In this document: one piece after another, positions 47,664 through 57,545 of the stretch
Position numbering within the stretch: position 1 is the first letter of the stretch
Layout of the letters: every line of letters begins with the position of its first letter
From: Syngnathus acus
Taxonomy: Eukaryota > Chordata > Actinopteri > Syngnathiformes > Syngnathidae
DNA: 64,000 nucleotides
Assembly: GCF_901709675.1 (NCBI RefSeq)
Contig: NC_051087.1
Location: 3,900,001 to 3,964,000 of the forward strand
Direction: 5' to 3'
The notes under the pieces: model-generated
What the model was told of the DNA's origin: nothing
Database searches by the model: none
Seen by the model: only the letters and a program-made list of their open reading frames with translations
Made by a program: the position numbers and the translations under genes

Positions 47664-50651
47664 ATGGGTGAAGTGACTCTCAGTATGGATGAGTTAATCA
47701 GCAAAGTGCTCCTTCCAGAACCACAACTAATCATTTTGGCCCTGCCTCCACCTTTCCTGCCAACGCCCGATGAACCGAACATCGTTTGGCCAAAGTGGCT
47801 CGCTGCTTTCGAACGCTACCTGGAGGCACTCGATGACGAAAAGCTGACCGACACCAGTAAATGTATGCTTCTGCATAACTGTCTGGGTCAAGAGGGTCAG
47901 CGACTCTTTGCAACGCTTGTCTCGCAGGAACAATCGTACGCGGCGGCCGTCTCAGCCCTGACCGCCTACTTCGGCGCCGGTCGCGCAACTCGGGCGTGTT
48001 TACTCAAATTCCACCAAAGGGCTCAGATGATCGGTGAGAGCACGGATGAGTTTGTGACGGCGTTGGAGGCGCTGCTGGCCCCCGGCGACTGCACGGACAA
48101 CCAACTGATCCTCAATCAACTGATCGAGAAAACAAATCTGCCGCGGCTCGGAGAGCGCTTGCGCTCGCAAAGGGAAACGCTCACCCTCGCCACCGCCCTG
48201 CGCATCGCCAAAGAGGTGGAGTCCGAAGTCTTGAACGGGCCTGACGTCAAGCCTCCCGTGCAACGACCCAAAAGAGGAAGGCCTCGGCGTATGGAGAGAG
48301 TTGCGATTGAAACCCAAAGTTTGAGACATGGAGTCAACTGGAGTGGCGATGAAAACCTGCAGCATGATGAGGACCGTGGCGACGCGGTCCGCAATGATGA
48401 TGATTGCGATGAGAAAAACAATGACAGCGCCTCATTATCACCCTTCAAACTGGAGGAGTCCTTGGACGAGCCCAATACGGACGGCAACCAAAAAGTCCGT
48501 AAAACGTTCACCTGCTCCGTCTGCAAGGACAAACACTTTGTCACCGCAAACAAGCTGGCTCGACACATGAGGTCGCACACCCAGGAGAAACCCTTCCACT
48601 GTACCGTCTGCGCCACCGTCTTCAGCCAGTCCTACCACCTGACGCGGCACATGCGGGTCCAGCACAACGCCGCCCAGCACGTGTGCTCCACGTGCTGCGA
48701 CAGTTTTGGGACGCTGGCGGAGCTCAAGAACCACAGGAGGAAGCACGCGGCGCAGTTCCTGCTGTGTCCCTACTGTTCAGAGAAGTCACCCAACGACGAG
48801 GCGTTTTTACGCCACATCGCGTATCACGAGGCGCATCAACAGGGAGACGATGAGGCGATACCACGGGAGCAAGTCCAAACCGCTATGAAGGAAACCCAAA
48901 TCAATATGCAGGAAATCCAAAGCAATATGGAGGGAACCCAAAGCAATATGGAGAAGGCCAATATGGGGGGAAGCCAAAGCAACGTAACGGAGTCGTTGAC
49001 GGCCACCGGCAGCGCAAACGAAAGGAAGGAATCAGACATCCGTGTTGTGACGGTGGCTTTTAGCGGCGCAAGCGTGCCCTGCAAGAAGAGCCACGTGTGC
49101 CCCGTGTGCAACCTGACCTTACCCTACGCCGTGAAGCTCAACCGCCACATGCGCACGCACACCAAAGAGAAGCCCTTCCGCTGCACCGTGTGCTCACTGC
49201 TCTTCAGCCAGTCGTACCACCGCGACCGCCACATGAGGAAACAGCACGGCTTGCGGCAGTACGGCTGCCACAACTGCGGCAAGATGCTGGCGAGCTGGGC
49301 CAAGCTAAAGCAGCACCGCAAGATGCACTTGGCCAAGCAGCTGACGTGCCCCGCCTGCGACAAGAGCTTCAAGGAGAAAGCCCACTTGGAGAGCCACCTC
49401 AAGTTGCACGAGCAGCTCCCGCGCAGTCCGCACTCGCTCATCTGCCCAGAGTGCGGCAAAGTGTTCGGGCGGAGGTTCCACCTGAAGAGGCACGTGATGG
49501 TGCACTGCCGGGGCGCCGGCTACGATCGCTACACCTGCGGCGAGTGTCACAAGACCTTCCTCTCGGCAGAGGGCCTGAAGAAGCACCTGATCAATCACGC
49601 CAAGGAAAAGAGAGGCACGTGCCCGCACTGCGAGCGGAACTTTGGCAGCCGTGAGGAGCTGGAAGCGCATTTGGAGGCGCATAACGCTTCTTACCTGTGC
49701 AGTGTCTGCGGCAAGACGTTCAAGGTAGCGGCAGCGCTGAGAAAGCACGAGGAGAAGCACAAAAGCCCGAGCTTCCACTGTGCCGTGTGCAGCAAGAACT
49801 TTGACGGCCCGGCGGAGTACAAGCGCCACGCCGAGATGCACGACCGGCGCGAGATCAAATGTCCGCACTGCGAGGACGTCTTCCTCAAGCGCACCACCTT
49901 CAAGTATCACCTCCAGACGCACACCCAGGAGAGACCCTATCAGTGCGTCTACTGCATGGACACCTTTGTGGACAACGAGGAGCTGGAGCGCCATTGCCTC
50001 AAGCACCGCAAGTTCCGCAAAGAGCGCCCGTACAACTGCACGCGCTGCGCCGCCGCCTTCGCCGCGCTGGCCGAGCTGACGGCGCACATGGAGGGCCACA
50101 AGGGCGAGGCGCCGCTCAGCTGCGACATCTGCGGCCGCACCTTCCTCAACGCCAGCAAGCTGGAGAAGCACCTGAGCATCCACACGGGCGCGCGGCCCCA
50201 CCTGTGCCCTCACTGCGGCAACGGCTTCCCCACGGCCGCCAACCTCAAGCAGCACATCTACTCGCACACGGGCGAGAAACCCTTCGCCTGCGCCGAGTGC
50301 AGCAAGGCCTTCCGCTCGGCCAGCGGGCTGCGGCTGCACAGACGGCAGCACACGGACGCGCCGCCCAGCTTCGAGTGCTCCGACTGCGGCAGGACGTACG
50401 GCCGCATGACCGAGCTGAGAATGCACCAGCGCTACCACACGGGCGACAGGCCCTACACCTGCGTCAGCTGCAACAAAACCTTCGTCAGCAAGTACAAGCT
50501 GACGGTGCACGCTCGCATACACACGGGCGAGCGGCCGTACTCGTGCCCCCACTGCAAGCAGACCTTCAGGCAGTCGGGGGACCGCAACAGACACATCAAT
50601 AAGTTCCACCCAAAAGACTCTCAACTGCTTTCTCCCGCCGGCTGGGTATAG
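47664..50651 (+). CDS. Gag-like capsid, AT-hook and 22 C2H2 zinc-finger protein (995 aa)
   Basis: One uninterrupted frame. Residues about 42-188 look like a Ty3/gypsy-type Gag capsid region: WPKWLAAFERYL, CMLLHNCLGQEGQRLF, GESTDEFVTALEALL and a final basic/acidic helix. Next is an AT-hook-like patch (KRGRPRR) and an acidic Asp/Asn-rich stretch. From about residue 282, 22 C2H2 fingers follow, several with TGEKP-type linkers (HTGEKPF, HTGERPY). Fingers 1-4 and 5-8 are separated by a Gln/Asn/Met-rich linker of short repeats. No CCHC knuckle, protease or polymerase is present, so this is a host gene that kept a capsid domain, not a retroelement. It is probably a nuclear DNA-binding protein in which the capsid part may mediate oligomerisation (inference). 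ATG 47664 is the first in-frame ATG of this exon; the frame is open back to 47604 and may extend into the 47026-47199 exon. Confidence 0.88.
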   Translation: MGEVTLSMDELISKVLLPEPQLIILALPPPFLPTPDEPNIVWPKWLAAFERYLEALDDEKLTDTSKCMLLHNCLGQEGQRLFATLVSQEQSYAAAVSALTAYFGAGRATRACLLKFHQRAQMIGESTDEFVTALEALLAPGDCTDNQLILNQLIEKTNLPRLGERLRSQRETLTLATALRIAKEVESEVLNGPDVKPPVQRPKRGRPRRMERVAIETQSLRHGVNWSGDENLQHDEDRGDAVRNDDDCDEKNNDSASLSPFKLEESLDEPNTDGNQKVRKTFTCSVCKDKHFVTANKLARHMRSHTQEKPFHCTVCATVFSQSYHLTRHMRVQHNAAQHVCSTCCDSFGTLAELKNHRRKHAAQFLLCPYCSEKSPNDEAFLRHIAYHEAHQQGDDEAIPREQVQTAMKETQINMQEIQSNMEGTQSNMEKANMGGSQSNVTESLTATGSANERKESDIRVVTVAFSGASVPCKKSHVCPVCNLTLPYAVKLNRHMRTHTKEKPFRCTVCSLLFSQSYHRDRHMRKQHGLRQYGCHNCGKMLASWAKLKQHRKMHLAKQLTCPACDKSFKEKAHLESHLKLHEQLPRSPHSLICPECGKVFGRRFHLKRHVMVHCRGAGYDRYTCGECHKTFLSAEGLKKHLINHAKEKRGTCPHCERNFGSREELEAHLEAHNASYLCSVCGKTFKVAAALRKHEEKHKSPSFHCAVCSKNFDGPAEYKRHAEMHDRREIKCPHCEDVFLKRTTFKYHLQTHTQERPYQCVYCMDTFVDNEELERHCLKHRKFRKERPYNCTRCAAAFAALAELTAHMEGHKGEAPLSCDICGRTFLNASKLEKHLSIHTGARPHLCPHCGNGFPTAANLKQHIYSHTGEKPFACAECSKAFRSASGLRLHRRQHTDAPPSFECSDCGRTYGRMTELRMHQRYHTGDRPYTCVSCNKTFVSKYKLTVHARIHTGERPYSCPHCKQTFRQSGDRNRHINKFHPKDSQLLSPAGWV

Positions 50652-51986
50652 CCCCGTGCCCGTCGTCTTCTCTACACGCCGTCGTAACGCAACCGCCAAT
50701 CAAAGTGTGCTTTTAAGGGATGAGGACATTTTCGGGGGGTCCTGCAAAATGGATGATGACCGTGACTGCTGACGTCTTGCAAACTCCCGAGTTTGCCAAC
50801 CTGCGCTTCCTATAATGTGGTATTCACAACAAGTATTTATTTTCTCTCGCTCTCTCTTTGTCCTTACTTTGGAATAAGGGGGGGTACCCTGTGTTTATAG
50901 ATTCTTTGTTCTTCTTTGTCTAATCTATGTACTAAATTCTGTTTACATAGTGCCCCATAGTGTTCAGAATCCAATATAACTAAAATGCCTTGTTTCGGAC
51001 TGCTTTCAAGTGAAACGCAGCAGGACTGTCCGAAAAACATGCACTTAGGTTTTGGTCAGTAGTGACAAGTTATTACTGTAAAAAAAAAAACATATATATA
51101 TATATATATATTCGAGAGCAATGTATGTCATAGGAAGGTGTATGTCATCAGGAAAAGTGGGTTTTTAATTAAAATAAAATAAAATGTCGAAAGACGTATT
51201 GCTATCCGTATTCGGTAGGTAATGGTAAGAGTACCATTGCTTCCCTCATACCAACTAAAGGAAACAGGTGATCTTTTTTTTTAATCATGTCAGGAGGGTT
51301 TGAGCGTCTGTAAAATACAAAACAAATGGGCCGCGTTTATATTATGTGCAGGTGGTGCAAAACTGCATTGTTGCATTGAGACTTGTGAAAATAAACTCGG
51401 TTGTCTTAACTTTTGTCAAGGTCTAAGTCATTCATTTTCAGCCACTATTGATAATAAAAAGTTGAAGTTGTTTTATCAGTTTGTATTTTTAGATCGTTTT
51501 AGATTTTCAAGAAAAACAAGTGGAGGCCTTGAATATTAAACATTTGTATTACTTAATACATTCTTTAAAAACTAATGAAGATAGGCCCCTTCTTTAATGC
51601 TTTTTGGATTTTTGCACTTCACCTCAAATCCTTTAGGGGGCAGCACAAACTTTGGCTGCGATCACACGCATCGTGATTACGTTCAAAAGAAGAAATTGTC
51701 ACGTCTTGTTTTTCACTGCACAGTGTGGTAAGCTATCTTAGTAACACAATTGTTTGTTTTAGCGATATGTTGATGTAATTTTCTCTTCACAAAAGTTATT
51801 TTAATCGCGCGTACACATCAGCAGAATAATGATAAGTTATCTGCCGTGATAATGAACGACGACAGCGAACTAAATAAGACTCCACTTGCCGAGAAAATAT
51901 TAGCTAATGTTAGCTTGTTGTCAACGGGAACTGCACTATAAACACCGGAGGTATGTAAAAGCAAATAGTGGAATTATTCATCCACG
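50652..51986 (+). other. 3' UTR of the zinc-finger gene and spacer before gpank1
   Basis: No coding sequence is supported. Contains a (TA)n tract near 51092, AATAAA-type poly(A) signals at about 51173-51182 and 51390, and, close to the gpank1 start, the presumed gpank1 promoter region (about 51650-51960) without a clear TATA box. Confidence 0.55.
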
Positions 51987-53375
51987 ATGGCTGGGTTAGG
52001 TTTTACCCGTGCCAGAAAACAGGACATTTTTAGCATAGAGGCGTTTGAACCATCGCCTTCTCAAACAAGCAGCACATCCAGCGGACAAGAGGCCAGACAG
52101 TTCTATGAAAACCTCCTCATAGATGATCAAGTGACTTTCATGAGACCATCTGGACAACATCGTGCAAATACGAAGACGAACAGGGGTTCCAGTAAAAGGA
52201 GGACTGAAACACAAGCCGTGGGGACGGAAAGAAGAACGACTGGAGGAGCGGAAGGCAACCGAACAAGAGAGACGACAAGCGGACATGTCAACTCTGAGAT
52301 GTCCACGGAGCTCCAGGGTCTCCGACTGCTCCGTTTTGCCCAAGATGGAGACCTCGCTGGGTTGAAGGACTTGCTTTCGAAGGGGGTGGACATCAACTTC
52401 CAGGTAGGTTACGCTCCGATTTGTGACCAGTTAAGTTTGGGTATCCAAACTTCAGGTCAGGGCTAATTTCCCATTTTCCCTTTAAAAAATAACAAATAGA
52501 AACACTATTCATTGGTCTTTCAGGATACCTTTTTCTGGACTGGCATGATGTGCGCAAGCTGGTCAGGACATAGAGCTGCGGTGAGGCTGCTGTTGGAGGA
52601 AGGTGCCGCCTGGGTGGGCGTTGTTGACACTCAGGGTCGGGATGCCAAAGATCTCGCCTTGGAGGGTATGTAAACATCTGCTCATGTTGATGATGTGACT
52701 GTGTGTACTGGTCTCATGACATATCACCTGGTTTCTCCTCAGCGGGCCACAGTGGCGTTTTGGAGGAGCTGGAGAACTATGGGATGAGTCCACCTCAACA
52801 AACTCATACCAGGTTTGTTAGCCTTTCTTCTTGATGTGCAAAAATTGCCCCAAGCACTTGAAACTTTGATACCAAGGTTTATACATTTGTCGAATTCATT
52901 TTTTCATGAATGTTGTCTTTTGTCTACCCCTAGCTCGGCCCAGCCTCGGTGGTGCGAAGCATGCGGTGTGGAGTATACAATCGGCCTGTCATCTCATCTG
53001 TCCTCCACGCTGCATCAGTTCAATATGAAACGCCCCCCGCCAGCTCCGTACTACTGTCTCCCACCTTCCGCCAACAGTTACAAGATGATGCTTAGCTGTG
53101 GCTGGCGGCCCGGCTGGGGCCTGGGTCCGGATGGACGAGGACCCAAGCGACCCGTGGCCACAGTCCTGAAGCGGGACCAGAAAGGCCTCGGCTACGGGGC
53201 AATAACGAGAGCCAGAGTGACTCACTTCAAAGCGGGGGATCGGGAAGCAGTGAAACCACAGCGTCCAGAGAAAGAGGGACGGGGCCGGAAGGCGAAGACG
53301 AAAAAACAGATTTGGAGAAAAGAACAACAAGAGAAGGCCTGGGAAAGAGATTTCCGTGCCTCTTTCTATCTTTGA
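51987..53375 (+). CDS. gpank1: G-patch domain and ankyrin repeat-containing protein 1
   Basis: Four exons (51987-52403, 52524-52665, 52743-52812, 52934-53375) join in phase to 356 codons, the length I recall for human GPANK1 (BAT4). Residues about 111-207 form ankyrin repeats (LLRFAQDGDLAGLKDLLSKG, MMCASWSGHRAAVRLLLEEG, ALEAGHSGVLEELENYG). A small Cys2His2-like motif (C217, C220, H231, H237) follows, then a G-patch at about 258-302 with GWRPGWGLGPDGRG and KGLGYG. The C-terminal tail is strongly basic. G-patch proteins commonly act with RNA helicases; the exact role of Gpank1 is not established. The start ATG lies in a strong context (CCACGATGG). The gene follows the zinc-finger gene on the same strand. 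Confidence 0.95.
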
Positions 53376-53644
53376 CGCTTACCATGTTGTTTCACACTTG
53401 CAATACGTTACAGTAGCTTAAGATGTATTTCTGTCTGGTTGTAAAAATAACATTTTATTTCAGTGCAAATGTCATTTTGATAATACAGTCAAATGGTTAC
53501 AAACCAATGCTAATGTGGTTTTGCGCAACAGTACATGCCTGTTACTGTGATGCTAACAGATAAAGAAGCTCAGGGCCAGGGATGAACTTCTTATGGTAAT
53601 ATGAGTAAAAATATCTGCCTGTTTAATTGCTGTCATTAATGCAC

Positions 53645-53650
53645 AATAAA
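53645..53650 (+). terminator. gpank1: Poly(A) signal of gpank1
   Basis: AATAAA about 270 bp after the stop codon, with a second AATAAA at about 53671. Either could be used. Confidence 0.65.
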
Positions 53651-53679
53651 CTATTTTTATTTGTATACGAAATAAAAAT

Positions 53680-54415
53680 TGCAAACAACGAAGCACTATG
53701 CAAATAAGGATATGTTAATGTTTGTTTTTAAAAATGATCGTAGCGTTAGGTCACAATACGTGCGCCATGTTTGCAGTTCCTTCCTTGGCCGCGGTGACAA
53801 ATGGTGTGGCGTGAAATGATCGTCAAAGATGTCTTCGGTGTAAAATGGCCAATTATAGTTTAATATCGTAAGACGCTTGAACAAGAAGACATCCAGTCCT
53901 ATACCAGCCAGCATTTCCTTCGTCGAAGTAACAGGTAAATGTTGATATTTCTTCATTGTCGTCGGGGTTTACTCAGCTTGAATATGTTAGCAAACGTCCT
54001 CTCATTGTTTACTTCTCGTTCCAATGGGCATCTCTAAAAACAATAATTACTGACTAATACTAAATGACTACAATTTGTGAGGCGTAAGGTCCTCTGCGAA
54101 GAAGGGCTCTCGGCGCTCGCCGTCGTACAGCAACATTAGCACGCTAGTAAATCAACCTTTAACTTGACACCGTCGTACTTCTGGTGTTACATGTCAAATT
54201 GCTCCCATGTTATTTTGCTCCTCGTCTCGAGTTACGACTGTTATTGTAAGGCGCAGTTTTGTGTTTTGCGACTGCAGATTCGTCACAGCGACTTGGAACT
54301 TCCCTGATTCCAAAACTCTTCCAATTCTCAATAAAAACGCTGAACGAAACGTCTTGTTTGCATTTCCGACTGGCTGCAAAAAATAGCAAACACTAAAAAA
54401 ATATATATGTAGAAA
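53680..54415. other. Spacer between gpank1 and the repeat complex
   Basis: Moderately CpG-rich at about 53750-53935. On the minus strand 53956-53696 is open for 86 codons from an ATG, but I do not recognise the product and see no splice or poly(A) support. Otherwise nothing. Confidence 0.4.
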
Positions 54416-54419
54416 AGTC

Positions 54420-54495
54420 ACCAACGGGATTTGAACCCGGGACGCAAATAAGAATAATTTACCTGGCAGAGCCTTAACCGCTCTGCTATCGTGAC
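54420..54495 (-). pseudogene. tRNA-like sequence
   Basis: Minus strand: 5' GTCACGA pairs with 3' TTGGTGAC at six of seven positions. There is a D-arm-like GCAGAGCGGTTAAGG, and a B box GGGTTCAAATCCC. The anticodon arm lacks U33 and a proper five-pair stem, so I read this as a tRNA pseudogene or SINE head. A second tRNA-like 5' half (TTCCATAATGTAGTGGTTAG) lies immediately upstream of it on the same strand (54507-54537). Confidence 0.55.
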
Positions 54496-54840
54496 ACACA
54501 GCTATCACCTAGAGGACTAACCACTACATTATGGAACCGTTGCTCAAGTTGCATGGAAGGTACAAATATGGTTTTATGGAGCAGCTCACAGGCAAGTAGA
54601 TCAGCAAGTAGATCAGTGGTCGCCAACCTTTTTGCGCCACGGACCGGCCTTATAGTGTTGGCTCGTGAGTGAACGATTCGTTCAAAAGAACGAATTGTTT
54701 TCAGTGAACGAGAGTGAACGAATCACTTCCGAAAGTGATTCGTTCTTTTTTCAGTTCAGATGACTTCAACCAGTAAGTGTCGGTAATGCGCATTGAAGCC
54801 GGTGCCACCTCGCCGTAAAACAAAACGAAGAAGAAAATGA

Positions 54841-54860
54841 CACACACACACACACACACA
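54841..54860. repeat. (CA)n microsatellite
   Basis: Ten CA units at the inner edge of the left inverted end of the repeat complex. Confidence 0.95.
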
Positions 54861-55263
54861 GATACAGCTTTACACATTAAACAATACAACTACACACAAT
54901 GGGTTAAAAAGAACGAATATTTTCAGTGAACGAATAACTTCCTAAAGTGTTCTTTTCAGTTAGTATAACTTCCACCAGTAGGTGCTGGAAGTCCACACCG
55001 CCACACGCCTGGAAGTTTGTTTTGTTAAATAAAGAGCCGTTTGCCAAACCCACGTCTTTCCTTGTATTTTGTTAACGCTACAATCTAGTTATATACTAGA
55101 TCTGTGGAATAACGACGAGGCTGACGTCAGGGCGCACGCGCGGTGTTGTTGACAAAGGACGAGGAATTTGATCGATGGATTTAATGATTTAGAGTGCACA
55201 GATGGTTTGATAATATTATTGCTTATATAATAGTTATTTGATATCTAATTTATATATCGTTAT

Positions 55264-55503
55264 ATGGGCCTGTGGAATATTTATAACACTTAAAATAACG
55301 TGTATGCATATATACGCCTAAATATTGTTATCCAATATATCTACTGCAATTTCACATTGGATTGCTGGTTTGAAATTTACTTTTAATATTATTATTTTTA
55401 ATAAACATGTTAAAACTCGTCTGGTGTTTTATTCCTTGTTTTTATATTCACCAATTAAAACGTAAATATCAGACATTTGGTTAATGACAATATGTGTAGG
55501 TAC
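55264..55503 (+). repeat. AT-rich module, copy A
   Basis: Contains ATGCATATATACGCCTAAAT, CATTGGATTGCTGGTTTGAA and CTGGTGTTTTATTCCTTG. It recurs directly at 59440-59635 and inverted at about 59740-59905 and 59915-60130, so the complex holds two copies in each orientation. Confidence 0.85.
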
Positions 55504-55601
55504 ACCTCATGGACACTTCAATAGGTACACTACACGAGGTAAAAAAACAAAAGAATAAATAAAGGCTTAATTGCACAACAAATGCACATCTATGTATTTT
55601 C

Positions 55602-55673
55602 TTGCACCTGGGATCGAACCAAGCTCTCACCAAGCAAGAGCCCGAATCACTAACCAGTCGGCTATTTCTACCA
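55602..55673 (-). pseudogene. tRNA-like sequence
   Basis: Minus strand reads TAGCCGACTGGTTAGTG (A-box-like) and, about 40 bases on, GGTTCGATCCC (B box). The acceptor ends do not pair well. It is a likely tRNA pseudogene or SINE head. Confidence 0.5.
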
Positions 55674-55759
55674 GCAGCCAACAATTGCTTGCACTGTTTT
55701 GTACTAGTGATGTGCATTCCAGTTCTCAAGTGAACTGAATCTTTAGAATCGGTTGTGTG

Positions 55760-57445
55760 TGTTTAACGAGGGTAACTTGGAAAACATATTGGAACGCGGC
55801 CTCGAGGACTAGAGCTTGACACCTGTGACCTTTGACCATGATATTTCCCTAATAAAGTGGCCTGTTATTAGGTACACTTGAAAATGGCGGTGTACCTAAT
55901 GGAGTGTCTGTGTGATTCCCTCGTTAAATGCACCTGCGTGAAAAGTTTTAGCTCCTTCAGAAGTGAAAATGACCAAAAACTTTTCACGCAGGTGCGCTTA
56001 ACGAGGGTAACTTGGAAAACATATTGGAACGCGGCCTCGAGGACTAGAGCTTGACACCTGTGACCTTTGACCATGATATTTCCGTAATAAAGTGGCCTGT
56101 TATTAGGTACACTTGAAAATGGCGGTGTACCTAATGGAGTGTCCAAGTGATTCCCTCGTTAAATCCACCTGCGTGAAAAGTTTTAGCTCTTTCAGAAGTG
56201 AAAATGACCAAAAACTTTTCACGCAGGTGCGCTTAACGAGGGTAACTTGGAAAACATATTGGAACGCGGCCCCGAGGACTAGAGCTTGACACCTGTGACC
56301 TTTGACCATGATATTTCCCTAATAAAGTGGCCTGTTATTAGGTACACTTGAAAATGGCGGTGTACCTAATGGAGTGTCCGTGTGCTTCCCTCGTTAAGTG
56401 CACCTGCGTGAAAAGTTTTAGCTCCTTCAGAACGTGAAAGTGACCAAAAACTTTTCACGCAGGTGCGCTTAACGAGGGTAACTTGGAAAACATGTTGGAA
56501 CGCGCCCCCGAGGACTAGAGCTTGACACCTGTGACCTTTGACCATGCTATTTCCCTAATAAAGTGGCCTGTTATTAGGTACACTTGAAAATGGCAGTGTA
56601 CCTAATGGAGTGTCCAAGTGATTCCCTCGTTAAGTGCACCTGCGTGAAAAGTTTTAGCTCCTGCAGAAGCGAAAATGACCCAAAACTTTTCACGCAGGTG
56701 TGTTTAACGAGGGTAACTTGGAAAACATATTGGAACGCGGCCCCGAGGACTAGAGCTTGACACCTGTGACCATAATATTTCCCTAATAAAGTGGCCTGTT
56801 ATTAGGTACACTTGAAAATGGCGGTGTACCTAATGGAGTGTCCGTGTGCTTCCCTCGTTAAGTGCACCTGCGTGAAAAGTTTTAGCTCCTGCAGAAGCGA
56901 AAATGACCCAAAACTTTTCACGCAGGTGTGTTTAACGAGGGTAACTTGGAAAACATATTGGAACGCGGCCCCGAGGACTAGAGCTTGACACCTGTGACCA
57001 TGATATTTCCCTAATAAAGTGGCCTGTTATTAGGTACACTTGAAAATGGCGGTGTACCTAATGGAGTGTCCGTGTGCTTCCCTCGTTAAGTGCACCTGCG
57101 TGAAAAGTTTTAGCTCCTTCAGAACGTGAAAGTGACCAAAAACTTTTCACGCAGGTGCGCTTAACGAGGGTAACTTGGAAAACATGTTGGAACGCGGCCC
57201 CGAGGACTAGAGCTTGACACCTGTGACCTTTGACCATGATATTTCCCTAATAAAGTGGCCTGTTATTAGGTACACTTGAAAATGGCGGTGTACCTAATGG
57301 AGTGTCCAAGTGATTCCCTCGTTAAGTGCACCTGCGTGAAAAGTTTTAGCTCCTGCAGAAGCGAAAATGACCCAAAACTTTTCACGCAGGTGTGTTTAAC
57401 GAGGGTAACTTGGAAAACATATTGGAACGCGGCCCTTCAAGGACT
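55760..57445. repeat. Hairpin-bearing satellite, about seven units of 228-236 bp
   Basis: The marker CGTGAAAAG recurs at 55937, 56172, 56407, 56643, 56871, 57099 and 57335, giving spacings of 235, 235, 236, 228, 228 and 236. The 228-bp units lack a CTTTGAC stretch. Each unit has a near-perfect inverted repeat of about 30 bp (core CACCTGCGTGAAAAG / CTTTTCACGCAGGTG) with a loop of about 26 bases, and a perfect 11-bp one (ATTAGGTACAC / GTGTACCTAAT). Unit-length open frames inside are repeat artefacts. Confidence 0.97.
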
Positions 57446-57545
57446 GGAGGTCGGCACCCCTGGTTTAAGTGAAAAGTGCCACACCCGCCCTCACCCCCAC
57501 TTTTTGATTGGCTGTTTGATCTGTGACGTCACTTGGACGCTCCAT

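Noticed and set aside
47740-48240. SCAN domain as the identity of the zinc-finger protein's N terminus
   Set aside because: The order of motifs (WPKWLAAFERYL, LGQEGQRLF, GESTDEF) fits a full Gag capsid region rather than the shorter SCAN consensus.
49305-50699. 464-codon minus-strand open frame opposite the zinc fingers
   Set aside because: It is a shadow of the GC-rich finger codons; the product has no domain, while the plus frame codes 22 regular fingers. The plus-strand frames at 49097-49654 and 49859-50602 are shadows for the same reason.
53696-53956. 86-codon minus-strand open frame after gpank1
   Set aside because: Reads plausibly but I recognise no family, and see no intron or poly(A) support; left unannotated.
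54420-54495. Functional tRNA gene
   Set aside because: The B box and acceptor look good, but the anticodon loop lacks U33 and a regular stem, and it lies among repeats.
55760-57445. CRISPR-like array because of regular palindromic repeats
   Set aside because: Units are about 235 bp without short unique spacers, and the genome is a vertebrate; it is a satellite.
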